Source: Vicia villosa
Lineage: Eukaryota; Streptophyta; Magnoliopsida; Fabales; Fabaceae
Direction of reading: 5' to 3'
Length of the DNA: 64,000 nt
Assembly (NCBI RefSeq): GCF_029867415.1
Contig: NC_081185.1
Coordinates: 82,840,469-82,904,468, forward strand
Positions 20,891-32,700 of the stretch are shown here, piece by piece. A model generated the notes under the pieces. That model was not told the origin of the DNA. It saw only the letters and a program-made list of their open reading frames with translations, and searched no databases. Made by a program: the position numbers and the translations under genes. The stretch's first letter is position 1, and each line of letters starts with the position of its first letter.

Positions 20891-23800
20891 TGTGGACCTC
20901 CGTTTTTTAATCCCGGGCCATACCTCTGTTCTGTAGAGATACGTGAACTGACTCTTTTTTATCGCTTAATGCTTTCGCATTTTGAAAATTCACAGAGTCG
21001 CCACCGACCTTTTATTTTATCCAATTAAGGAAAGGTTTATAAAAGAAACAGAAAAAAGACCTTTAAGAAATTCTGGGTAAGGGGGTAGGTTATACAAAGG
21101 GAAGGTGTTAGCACCCTTTGTATCCATGGTTATCCATGGGCTCTTAAGTTTGCTTAGCTCACTTGTTTTTCGATCACTTTTCAATTGCTTTAGAATGCTC
21201 ATATGTGGTTTCAAATACTTTTGTAAATTGAATTTTGTAATGATTCGTGTGTGGATGTATACAAAATGCTTGTTTATCTTTCGAAAGATGTTTTGAAAAG
21301 AACGTTAACTTTGTAATAATCCGTGTTTGGATGTATACAAAGTATTGTCTTTTTTGAAAGTTTTGTTTTGAAAAACAACAGTGTATGAGAATTTTGTTTG
21401 TTTTGATTTGAGCCAGCAAACTAGGAGGTCTACCTTGAGTTGTAAGGTCTTTATCCTATTTCCTTTAAAAATCTATCCTTTCACCGGATATAAACAAAAG
21501 GTTCGATTTTGTACTCGAAACAGTAGAATTTTGACTTTGATTTTGAAAAGAACGAGAAGGGATTACCTTAAGAGGTGCAAGTGTGATTGTGTTTGTATTC
21601 AGATATTTTATCTTTGAAGTTAGTGATCTAACGGTTCAATTTTATCTTTGACATACACGCAGTTTATATTTGCTGGAAATTAAAATGCGGAAATGTAAAG
21701 TGCGGAAAGTAAATCTACGCTATTACATCGATTGTGCAGGAAATGTAAACTAGCCTATTTACATGAATTTGACATCCTATACATTTATCTAGGAATTTAA
21801 ATTGCAAGAAAAATAAAAGGCATGTTTTTGGATTTTTTTATGATTGGTTTTAATTATAATTAATGCATGATTAATTAAATTAAAATGAAGAAAAAAGATG
21901 AAAATAGATTTAAACCTAGAAATTAAGTTTAAAATATGTACAAAATATTTATCAATTAATTTTAAAACAAAACTAATTTTTTTGGAATTTTTGGAATTGA
22001 TTTGAAATTGATTAAGCTAATTAATACATAATTATACAAATAATTACACAAATAATTAAAACTTAAAGTGAAAATTATCCTAAATATGTACAAAATTAGT
22101 TTATAATATATAAACAATATTTAACATAAAGAATAATTTTTTTATGATTTTTTGATTGGTTAGAATAATTAAAAAGCAAATATATAAATATATACTAATT
22201 AATTATGCAAAATATTGAAATTTTGAAGAAAAATAAAATATTTTTATTTCAGAAAATAATATATTATTTTAGTAGTCTAAAAATATTTTTTGTGTTTTGT
22301 GATTGGTTGATTTTAATTAAAATGCAAAATATAGAGATTATTAATTAAAACATGCAGGGGGGTGTATTAAATGAATCTGAAAAAAGAACTGAGTTTAGTT
22401 CAAGAGATGCTTTTGGGCTTAAAACCAAGGGGTGTGGATAGTGATACGTGTTAGGCCCAGTCCAATTTTTTTTCAGATTTTAAGTGAGTGGGACCCACGT
22501 TGCTTGTGTGGATCAATCTGATTGGTGAAAGGGAGAGTTGATTTGCTGACCAGCTAACCACGAAGCTCCAAAACGCCACGCATGCTTTGACTGGGCCAAG
22601 GAAAAGTCAGAGAGCCGGAGAGACGCCGGAGCCCTAGCTCCGGTCATCTTCTCCGGTGATACACACCTTCAGACCTGCAAAAAAAAGTTAAATAAATACC
22701 AAAGGAGGACCCTACCCCCCTAAATTGAGGTCTGGGAATCCATTGGTGAGGTTAGTTTGGACTAAAAGTTCATGGATTTTGAGTTTCGAAGAAACTAAGC
22801 TCCACGGCCCAAAAATGGTGAATGATGAATTAGGGACTTAGAGCTTCATGTGACACGTCCAATCTCCTCTAAATGGTGTCAGAGACGAATTAGAGTGATT
22901 ATATTATATTAACACAAGCACTAATATGGAAAACGAAAGCTTGTACATGTATGTTCATGGAAAACACTATGCACATGTTACGACTCTCATGGGACCACAC
23001 AAAGAGTTTATTCTTACTCTATATGATCTCAGAAGATGATTGAAAGTGTTTGTTTGTATTGATATTGATTGGAAATATGAAATTGAAAATTACAAAGTTT
23101 GGAAATTTTTGTGAGAATTATGAGGTTTCTATGCTATGCTTTGCTATAATTTCGTGGTGTGTTGGCTCCCCTTTGTTGCTGAAATATGCTTGCCTATTTA
23201 TAAGCCATGAGGTGCTTAAAATTGAAGCTAAAAGCATTGATTGCTTTTGTTGAAATTTTGACCTTTTTAGCTTAAGAATCAAGCAACCCTTGCTTAATTT
23301 TTCCACACCTCTTGCCATAGACCTTCCTTGTATCTCATGCTGCAGAATTGGAGTGATTATTTGATGAGTCATGCTTGGAAAATAAGCTACCCATTATTCT
23401 TCCATTTTCCTTTTTAAATTTAATCTTATATGTGATAAAATTAAATCAAAAATGGATAAAAATGATGTGGGCTTTGTCTTGGTCGTGGGAGGCCCATTAT
23501 ATTATGGAAATGATGTTTGAACCATGAAAACTTGGCCCCATTTGGAAAAAATGCATTTTTGAGCAATGTTGGTTTTATGCATTTTCCCAAAATTTAGCCA
23601 ACTTCAACAAGGTGTAAATCCTTCAATTTTTGTCATATGAAGGAGATCTTGCACTTTTTGGAAACCTCAAAGAGTCCTCTAACCAATGTCTTTGGTCTCA
23701 TGTCAAAATGATTTTTGATGCTCCTTGTGTGTCCTTTTGAAAAAAGTGTTTTTTTGTTGACTTTGAAAATGACCTGTAATGTCTTTGATCATATTTTTCA

Positions 23801-25602
23801 AATGGTGAATCCAATGACCATGGGATCAATGGCATTTGAAAGATAATTGAATTTCCTTCAAAATAAGCTTTGGTTTGAATTTTTTGGATGAAGGATGAGA
23901 GAGTTATGATCAGTCAAAGTTGAGTTGACTTTTCAGGTAAAAACCCTAATTTTGAATCTTAGGGTTTTGTTGATTTTTGATCTTTCCTTGATGAATTATG
24001 ATCATCCAATGATCAAATGATGAATCCTTTGACAAAATATGGACTTTGACAAAAAATTTCATTTTTGACTGCCTGTTGACTTTTTTGGTCAAACGGGTCG
24101 TCTGTTGACTGTTTGAGCTGCTGACGGTGCGTCTGAGTGAATTGAAGTTTGAAAATTTGTATGATGGTACTTTGAGATATATGGATGTGTATGAAATCCA
24201 TTTGAACTCTCAAAAACTTGTTTCTCCTGTAAAAACAAGAAAACCCTAGTCAGGGACTGTTTATGTAGGAGATAGTTAAGCGTACCTGATTTTTGTGCAG
24301 TGTTGAGTCTTTGCTAATCGCGTGATATTCAGAAGACTTCTAGAACAAAAATCTTGGAATTTTGAATTGTGAAAGATTGATTTGATTGATGGTACAAAAC
24401 ACTGAGAATTGTACTGCCAGCAGTTTGGCTGTCAACTGACTGTTCAGGTATTGACGTAGCAGTTAGAGTGAAAAATCAACAGTCAAAGTTAATTTTCTTT
24501 TTTGTTGTTTTTTGTTTTATGTTTTATGTGAAAAATGAAAGTTTATTTACATGACTTGTTAAAAAAACACAGACATAATAAATAACTAATATTTACTGTA
24601 TGCGGGCAAAATTACCGATAATAACCCTGAAAATCATTTAATGCACAGAAAAATGAATATTTGACTGGCAGAAAACACATAAAATATTATCTGAGTAATT
24701 AAGCAATATTATGACAAATAGTACAACATTTAATACTGACAGTACAAATATTACATACTATATTGAACAGCACGACGAATAAACGGTACATTTAAGAAAT
24801 AAGAAATACTGCAAATTTTAAGAATGACGATTAATGACCCATGCTATGAACAATAACATGTAGATGATTGGGAGTGCAACCATTGCAGGTCCACACTCTT
24901 CAGGACTATGCAGGCAGAAGAAAGTCATGATCACCGTAGCAATGGTGATGACTGTAAGAGACAGTGTCTCTATCCACTTTGCCATTCTTGTCAGGGAAGA
25001 AGAAAGGATGGATTATGAAGTGGAAATTTGAGAGATGAATTAGAATTTGATGTGAGATTTTTATGAAAAAATGAGAGGTATTTATAGAGTGGAAAGAAGG
25101 ATAGAGACGTTGGGGAATGATGTGACTCCGTACAAAAGGAAAATTTGAGTGGAAGTAAGATTTGAAAGAAAGTGGAGATAGTGTTGGGAAAAAGAGAGAT
25201 TTGATTTTTGAAAAAGAGATTTGAAAAGATTTTTGAAAATAATGGAATATAGTACAAAAATTAGTGGGAAACAAAAGATAATAATAATCTACTTGTTACC
25301 AGTACAGTCTGAGTTTCCTGATTCTGCGCCTGCAAAAAGATTTAAATCTGTACCAATTGTGTCAGTACTATTTATCTGTAAATAAATAAATAGCATGTGT
25401 GAAGTAATAAACAGTATTTGGCGTTTGCGTAAGAATAAATTCAACTGCAAGCCAAATTACTGTATAAGAAAAATTCTAAAAACTAAGTATTTCATATGTC
25501 AGGATATTTGTTGAAATAAAAATCCATGATTATATGAGACTCTTAATCTTCAGATTGGAGTTTTCTTGAAAAAAAGATGCGGGCAAATTTTGGGGTATAA
25601 CA
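20891..25602 (-). repeat. Ogre B LTR (about 4.7 kb)
   Basis: The LTR runs from TGTTATACCCC at 25602 to a terminal CA at 20891. A TATA box (minus strand) is at 25079-25086, about 520 bases from the start. The conserved palindrome module is at 21080-21121 (GGTGTTAGCACC on plus, 21104-21115). A second PBS-like stretch, TGGCGACTCTG, lies inside the LTR near 20994-21004. A perfect 7-bp stem with a 4-base loop (CCGGAGC-CCTA-GCTCCGG) is at 22626-22643. The middle (21800-22350) is extremely AT-rich. No coding function is seen; the minus-strand open stretch 24906-25274 is low-complexity. Confidence 0.8.
25079..25086 (-). promoter_or_regulatory. Ogre B LTR TATA box
   Basis: On the minus strand the sequence reads 'ctataaatacctctc'. 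Its distance from the LTR start (about 520 bases) matches the TATA-like site of element F (about 58953-58960). Confidence 0.55.
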
Positions 25603-25905
25603 AAAGGGCTATCCTTACCATTTAGGGTAGGTAGTCCTATTGATTGGCTATGCGGGACAATCGAAGGATCATCGGAGGTCGTTAAAGGCAACAAGTAGTG
25701 GTACCTTTAGCAAATTCGAAGGGACAATCATCTTTTCGTAGGGAACAGTTCGAGGGACAAGATCATGTATTCGTAGGCAACATCGAGGGACCATGATCTT
25801 TAATGATTTTTTGTTTATCGAGGGACATTTGCTATTTGATAACTCTATATTCGAGGGACACGAACTTGTTTATTCGTAAGGCAACCAAGAGGGGCGTACC
25901 ATAGA

Positions 25906-27805
25906 CACTACGCCAAATTTAAGCTGTAGCAGCGCAGCTACTAAAGCGCTTTTAGCAAAAGCGCTCTCGTAGGGCTCGCTAAAAACAAAATTAATAAACA
26001 AGGAAAAATGATGCAAAAAAAGCGCTCTGGTAGGGGGAGTTATGAGAGCGCTTTTAAAAAGCGCTCTGGTAGGGGGGGTATGAGAGCGCTTTTAAAAAGC
26101 GCTCTGGTAGGGGGGTTATGAAAGCGCTTTTAAAAGCGCTCTTATAGGGTGGGTGCTACAAAAGCGCTTTTGGGATAAAAGCGCTCTGGTAAGGGGTGTT
26201 ATTAAAGCGCTTTTGAAAAGCGCTCTGGTAGCCCATTTAAAAAATTATATATTTTACAAACACACGCGTTTTGTTTCAGATCTTTCTTCTTCCTTCGTTG
26301 CCCCGCCGTCCTCTCTCCGAAACCCTAGCAACCTCCGCCGTTCTTCTTCCTTTCAGATCCAAAACACACGAGTTTATGGTGAGTTGAGGTTCGTGTTGTT
26401 GCTGAGTTCGGTTTCGATTCTGAATCTACAAACCAAAACCGGGTGAGACCTTTCTGAGTTTATTTCTTATTATTCTCTCTTCCTCTCTCAAATTTCTGAA
26501 GGGTTTGTTTGATTAGGAAAGTGATGAACAAATGTTTGGGTTTGATGAATGTTTGTCTGGTTATGTTTGATGATGATTTGTGAATGGTTTTGTTTATGAT
26601 GAATGGTTTGCGTGTATGAGAAAGATGAACAATTAGGGTTTTGGTTAGTGTTTGCGGCTGTGTATTGTGATTGTTGTTGGATGAATATGAACAATGTATT
26701 TACAGTTTCTGGAGAGGTTTTTCGAAGATGATGAACAGAATTTTTTTTAGGGTTTTTGGTTGTTGGCTCTACGGCTCTACGGCTGATTTTTTTTAGGGTT
26801 TTTGGTTGTTGGCTCAATTGACTTGTTCTTTTATCAAAAACTATTTTTATATGCATGTGGTTGTTAATTGATTTCTTATAAATTGGTTTCTGTTCTGGTA
26901 TAGCACTATTTTTATTAACTATTTTGTCTTTTGTTCGGAGATGAGGAAATTTTTGGTTGATAGAGAAAATATTGAGAATGTGAATGTTGTGTAAATAATC
27001 ACGTTTTTCTATTGTAGGTTGAGCTTCAAACAGTGGATGGACTGGTAAAGGATAGAACACAATGTGCCCCTGCCGATTATGTTCCACAGAATAAGAATCA
27101 AGTAATGTACCCCGAAGTCTTCTGTGGCAGGATCGTTCGGGGTACAGTTATTTGATTCATATTCTGTGACACAATACAACATAGCTCAGGTGACTACTGG
27201 TTCTCCACTAAAGCATCAATACAACATAGCTCCAGATAATACATGAAGCGTACATTGGTTGCATAAGAACTCGGAAGTTGTTTCCCATTTAGTTGTTTTG
27301 GTTTAGAAATATGTGAATTGGTTTAGTTGTTTTGGTTTAGAAATATGTATATATGTATTTTGATTTACATTAATGGTATATAATATAATACTTTTTTGTA
27401 TATAATCGATATCGATTTTAATGGTATATATCGATTTGAAATGATAAATTATAGGTTCATGAAAAAATACTGCCAAAAAATAGTAAATTACAGGTTCTAA
27501 AATATTGCTGCCAAAAGTGCAGGTTTAGAAATAATAAAAAGCATAAAAAAAAAACGCAACATACGAAAGCGCTTTTGAAAAAAACGCTCTTATAGGGGTG
27601 CCTACCAGAGCGCTTTTTCTTGAAAAGCGCTCTTAAAGGGGGGCCTACAAGAGCGCTTTTTCCAGAAAAGCGCTCTTATAGGGGGGCCTACCAGAGCGCT
27701 TTTAAAAGCGCTTTCGTAGCCTATGCCAGCGCTGGCTTTGGCAGCGCTTTAAAGCGCTGTTAAAGGCCAAAAAAAGCGCTTTTAAAAGCCTTGCGCGTTG
27801 TAGTG
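25906..27805. mobile_element. Non-autonomous CACTA DNA transposon
   Basis: The 1.9 kb element starts CACTACGCC and ends TTGTAGTG, the inverse of CACTACAA, and is flanked by AGA on both sides (25903-25905 and 27806-27808), the 3-bp target duplication typical of CACTA elements. Both ends are packed with subterminal repeats built on 'aaaagcgctctggtaggg' in either orientation (25930-26240 and 27565-27790). There is no transposase. The interior includes an exon-like stretch (about 26275-26450) and a strong foldback (27085-27168). Aligning its flanks with LTR E shows that it sits inside LTR C. Confidence 0.9.
27085..27168. other. 84-nt foldback within CACTA, candidate miRNA/siRNA hairpin
   Basis: The left arm 27085-27116 pairs with the right arm 27136-27168 over 32 positions with one mismatch (27094/27159), one G-U pair (27102/27151) and one bulged base (27147). 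The 19-base loop is 27117-27135. The 11 bp next to the loop, TGTACCCCGAA / TTCGGGGTACA, are perfect. The size, loop and near-perfect pairing meet the usual look of a plant miRNA precursor. I do not recognise the arm sequence as a known family, and transcription cannot be judged from sequence. Confidence 0.55.
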
Positions 27806-28600
27806 AGAGGTGCAAGTGTGCAAAGTGGGTTAATTTCAAATATGTTATCTTGAATTAAAGTTTACTAACGTTCAGTTGATTAGTCTTACCATACACGCCT
27901 AGTTACTAACAGTTGGATATATACAGAAAATTAAAGTGCGAAAATTAAATCCTACACTATTACATGGCTTTGGGGCAGTTACATAATAGGAGGTGCGGAA
28001 AAGTAAGTTTACCTAAGCTATTACATCCCATGAACAATTACATTATTAGTAAAAACTATGCGAGAAAAGAATTAAACAACGTTATTACAAGAAAACTTGA
28101 ATTAAAGCGGACATAAAACGATTAAATGGACAAGAAATATTAAGTAGCTCGTAAGTGTCCATAAAAATATCCAAGAGCCTCAAGCGTGGTAATACCGGAG
28201 TTGAATTGAAGGTGACGGTGTTGGCCGCGGATTCCACGGCAGCTACGGGTGAGTGGTTGCGGCGAGAAGTTTCACCGTCGGATCCGTGAGCTTCCAGTGG
28301 TGGTGGGCCTCGTCGCGAGTTTTGTCGGAGACACGTGGATCTACGACTTCTTTTCCGCTGCTTCTTCATTCCTGTAAAAACTTTCATGGCATTATCATGG
28401 ATATTTTTGTTGATTTTTTTGTTGGTAAGATTTGGTGTGAATCTATGGAAATAGGTGATTGTTTATGTTTTGGAGTTGTGAAGGTTTAGTGTGGGTGAAT
28501 CTTTTGTGTAGTATTGAAGTTGTATTGAAATGGTGGTAATGTGAATGGTTTTCTGTTAGTGTTGTGATGTCATGATTTGTGAGCACCCACACCTTGTGCT

Positions 28601-29248
28601 TGTGAGTGGCATATGTTTGTGTTAGAAATTGGTAGGTCTCTTAAATGTGAATGTGAAAACTATTTACAGAAACCTCGAATGTGAATGTTAGGCAAATAAA
28701 GGTTTTTCACAAGAATGAAACAAGGTTTTATTTGGTAAAAAATGTGTATGCACCGTAAATGTTTATGGAGTTAGGCCTTTTATCAATTAATCATCTATTA
28801 ACAAGAAAATAATTTTAAAAATAAATACCATAAAAAAATATTCATCACATGGTTAAAAGAGTAAACAAATTAAAAATAAATTGGGAGACCTCATATGAAA
28901 ATCATCGGCTAAAAACAATTAAAAAAAAGGTTTTTGAAAGAGTATGCAAAAAAAAGTTTTATGAAATTATGAATGAGAGAGTTAGAACTTGTGAGAAAAT
29001 ATTGGTGATTGTTGATGGAGGAAAGTTTCAAGAAGCTGTTGATGAAAAATGTTAGAAAGAAGTGCTCTATTGCAAGCCTTTCATCCTTACCAATTGTGCT
29101 ATATTATTTATTTGAAATAAAAAGCCAATTGAAAGTATATGAAACATCGGCCAACATTGTCTATTTATTAAAATATAAGCAATTTAAGAGTAAACTACTA
29201 TATTTTAAAATAGACTTTAAATTGAAATATTTATAAAAATAGGATATC
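28601..29248. other. Unassigned AT-rich stretch
   Basis: This lies between LTR fragment C and the copia insertion. A 68-codon open frame (28849-29055) is rich in lysine and resembles nothing recognised. It may hold the missing 5' end of LTR C in decayed form. Confidence 0.5.
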
Positions 29249-29253
29249 AATGT

Positions 29254-29744
29254 TGTGAGATATTGGATCGAACTCTAGTATTGTCGAAGGGTAACTTCTT
29301 GGTTCGACAGTTCGACAGAGTTAAGCATGAAGTCGAAGGATTGTTCACATGTTGGTGTCGAAGTGTGCATGTTGTAGTCGAAGATGGGTCTAGCATGCAG
29401 ATGTCGAAGATGATAGAGTTGTTAGCATGTTAAATTAGGTTTTAGTGTTTAAACCCTAATTTGTTAAGTTAGCTTGTTTATTAAGTTGGCTTGTGTAATG
29501 GGCCTTGCTGAAAAAGCCCATTAGTTAGTATGTTAGGTTTTATTATAAATAGCATACTAGTCTCTCATCATTGCTAAGCTGCAAATCCTAATTTAGGGTG
29601 AGAGAGGTTATTTGTTATTCTTGTAAACTTGTAATCTTGTTTTAAGAGAAAGTAAAAGAATAGCAGTTATAACCAATTCTTGTGTTCTTATTCTCTTCCC
29701 TAATTCCCTATTATACTTTGTTATTGGTATCGTTTTTCACAACA
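29254..29744 (+). repeat. Copia D 5' LTR (491 bp)
   Basis: It begins TGTGAGATATTGG and ends CACAACA. A TATA motif 'tattataaatag' is at 29541-29552. It carries several 'gtcgaag' / 'ttcgaca' repeats in U3, a motif also unusually frequent in the coding region. It differs from the 3' LTR for example at 'gggtaactt' versus 'gggtagctt'. Confidence 0.93.
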
Positions 29745-29747
29745 AAT

Positions 29748-29760
29748 TGGTGCGGTGAGC
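29748..29760 (+). promoter_or_regulatory. Copia D primer-binding site candidate
   Basis: TGGTGCGGTGAGC starts three bases after the LTR. It does not match the usual copia PBS for initiator tRNA-Met (TGGTATCAGAGC). A TGGTATC remnant lies instead inside the LTR end at about 29725. Which tRNA would pair is not known to me. Confidence 0.5.
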
Positions 29761-29769
29761 GTGGAGAAG

Positions 29770-32700
29770 ATGCCTTCAACAAAGTATGAGATTGAAAAGT
29801 TCACCGGAGTAAATGATTTCGGTCTGTGGCGCTTGAAGATGAAAGCCCTACTGGTTCAGCAGGGTTGTTTGGAAGCGTTGAAGGGAGAGGCAGCCATGAA
29901 TGCAAAATTGACGGCAGCGGAGAAGACAAATATGATCGAGAAAGCACACAGCGCAATTTTGTTGAGCCTTGGTGATAAGGTTCTCCGGCAGGTATCAAAG
30001 GAGACGACGGCATCAGGGTTATGGGTGAAACTTGAAAGTTTGTATATGACCAAATCACTGGTAAATCGACTCTACCTGAAGCAAGCTTTGTATTCATTCA
30101 AGATGATTGAAGACAAAGTATTGGCTGAGCAGTTGGATATGTTCAACAAGCTGATTCTTGATCTTGAAAATATTGATGTGAAGATCGATGATGAAGATCA
30201 AGCGCTGTTACTATTGTGTTCTTTGCCTCGATCACATGCTCACTTCAAAGAAACTCTCTTGTATGGAAGGGAGTCCCTGACGTTTGAAGAAGTTCAATCA
30301 GCCTTGTACTCTAAGGACTTGAATGAACGAAAGGAGCATAAAACTTCGACTGTTGGCGAAGGTTTGGCCGTTAAAGGAAAACTCTTACGAAAGGATGGTA
30401 AGTTCGACAAGAAGAAAGGCAAAAGCCAGTCGAAGACTTACAGTGGCGAAGCATCTGGCATTCGATGCTACCATTGTAAGAAGGAGGGTCACACAAGAAA
30501 GGTGTGCCCTGAACGCTTGAAATATCATGGAGGTAAGGATAATGGCAACGCTGCCATTGTTCAAGATGATTTCGAATCATCTGATGTTCTTGTGGTTTCA
30601 AGCAGTGACTCTAAGAAGGAGTGGATTATGGATTCAGGTTGCACTTGGCACATGACTCCAAACAAAGACTTGTTCGAGGAATTATGTGATCAAGATAGTG
30701 GATCAGTATTGCTGGGAAACAACAAGGCTTGCAAGATTGCAGGTGTTGGATCTGTGAGATTCAAGCTCCATGATGAGTCAATAAGGTTGTTGACTGAAGT
30801 CAGGTATGTTCCTGATTTGAAGAGAAATCTGCTTTCTCTTGGTGAATTCGACAAGAAAGGATATGTTTTCCAAGGAGAGAAAAGTATCCTAAGAGTCATG
30901 AAGGGTTCGAAGGAAGTCTTGAGAGGCGTGAAGAAACAAGGCTTGTATACCCTTGAGGCTGAAGTTGTAAGTGGTTCGACAAATGTTGCATCCACGAAAC
31001 CTTTGTCGAAAACAGAAATCTGGCACATGAGATTGGGCCATGTCAGTGAAAGGGGTCTGGTCGAATTAGGGAAACAAAATCTGCTTGGTGGAGACAAAAT
31101 CGAAAAGCTGAAGTTTTGTGAACCCTGTGTACTTGGAAAATCTTGCAGAGTGAAGTTCAACAAAGGCAAACAAAGAACACATGGATCCCTTGATTACATC
31201 CATGCTGATCTTTGGGGGCCTGCAAGGTGTCCATCACATTCAGGAGCAAGGTATTTTCTATCCATAGTAGATGATTATTCCAGAAAATTATGGGTATTCA
31301 TCTAGAAGACTAAGGATGAAACTTTTGAGAATTTCAAAAGTTGGAAGACTCTGGTTGAAAATCAGACTGGCAGAAAGGTCAAGAGGTTGAGAACCGACAA
31401 TGGCCTTGAATTTTGCAATGAGGCATTCGACAGTTTTTGTGCTGCCTCTGGTATTGCAAGGCATAGAACTACTGCAGGTACTCCACAGCAAAATGGTTTG
31501 GCTGAAAGGTTTAATCGAACTATTTTGGAGAGAGTCAGATGCATGTTGACTAGTGCGGGGTTAACAAAGGTGTTCTGGGCTGAGGCTGTTTCGACAGCAA
31601 CATATCTGATAAACAGATGTCCTTCGACAGCGTTAGATATGAAGACACCTGAAGAAGTTTGGTCGGGACATCCACCAGATCTCGACAAACTGAGAGTATT
31701 TGGCTGCGTAGCCTATGCTCACATTAGGCAAGACAAGGTCGAACCTATAGCTCTGAAATGCATGTTCATGGGATACCCTGAAGGAGTCAAAGCTTATAGG
31801 CTATGGTGCCTAGAGCCAGGTCACAGGAGGTGTATCACCAGTCGAGATGTAGTTTTCAATGAAGCTGAAATGGCTTTTAAGAAAACTGATGATGTTGGTC
31901 GAAGTACAGAAACATCTGACGTAGAGCTGGAACAGGTAGAGATTCCTGTTGAGGTGGAGCATGTTGATGCTGAATTGCATATCCCAGATGAAGTCGAAGA
32001 AGAAGCAGAAGATGCTGAAGTTGAGGAAACTGACGATGACTACCTATTGTCGAGAGATAGGTCGAGAAGAGTCATCAAGCCACCTCAAAGACTTGGATAT
32101 GCAGATCTTATAGCTTATGCCTTAATCTCTGCAAGTGAGGTTCTAGACGAAGAACCTAGAGACTATAAGGAAGTTATGAGGAGTCGAAATAAGACTGAAT
32201 GGCTGAAGGCCATGGATGATGAGATAAAATCTCTTCATGATAATCATACCTGGGAACTGATCAAGAAACCTGCTGGGGCAAGGTTAGTCAGCTGTAAATG
32301 GATTTTCAAAGTTAAGGAAGGAATTGAAGGAGTGACGTCGAAAAGATACAAGGCAAGGTTAGTTGCAAGGGGTTTCACTCAGAAAGAAGGTGTCGACTTC
32401 AATGATGTGTTTTCTCCTGTTGTGAAGCATAGGTCCATTCGAATGTTGCTTGCCATGGTGGCACAGTTCGATCTTGAACTGGAACAAATGGATGTGAAGA
32501 CTGCGTTCTTGTATGGTGATTTAGATGAAACGATCCTGATGAGGCAACCTGAAGGGTATGTCGAAAAGGGGAAGGAAGATTATGTGTGCGAGTTAAAGAG
32601 ATCTTTGTATGGGCTGAAACAATCTCCTCGACAGTGGAATAGGAGATTCGACAAGTTCATGGCACGCATAAGTTTCATTAGAAGTCAGTTCGACCACTGC

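Larger units (their letters stand above)
19494..25602 (-). mobile_element. Ogre B: 5' end of a second Ogre element
   Basis: Reading from 25602 leftwards this gives a 4.7 kb LTR, a PBS, a leader and part of ORF1, ending at the gap. The LTR start TGTTATACCCCAAAATTTGC matches that of element F. It abuts LTR fragment C at 25603, consistent with B having inserted into C. Its gag, pol and 3' LTR are not in the window. Confidence 0.85.
25603..28600 (-). repeat. Ogre-type LTR fragment C, interrupted by CACTA
   Basis: The flanks 25603-25905 and 27809 to about 28600 are one LTR, minus orientation. They contain the 'cgaagggac / tcgtaggcaac / cgagggac' repeat region and the 'aggtgcaagtgtg' block also seen in LTR B (about 21575) and LTR E (about 55600). 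The 3' end of this LTR is missing where Ogre B starts, and the 5' end (a TGTCATACC-type start) is not found, so the right boundary is approximate. A 100-codon minus-strand open frame (28085-28387) is in LTR sequence and is not taken as a gene. Confidence 0.65.

Noticed and set aside
24906..25274. 122-codon minus-strand open frame
   Set aside because: It is low-complexity (F/S/I/H-rich) within an LTR, has an overlapping frame of the same kind, and has no domain.
26488..27087. 199-codon minus-strand open frame in the CACTA interior
   Set aside because: Composition (N, Q, T, H, K rich) is that expected of antisense AT-rich DNA; no domain or homologous block is recognised.
28085..28387. 100-codon minus-strand frame in LTR C
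   Set aside because: It lies in LTR sequence shared with LTR B, where the frame is not kept.
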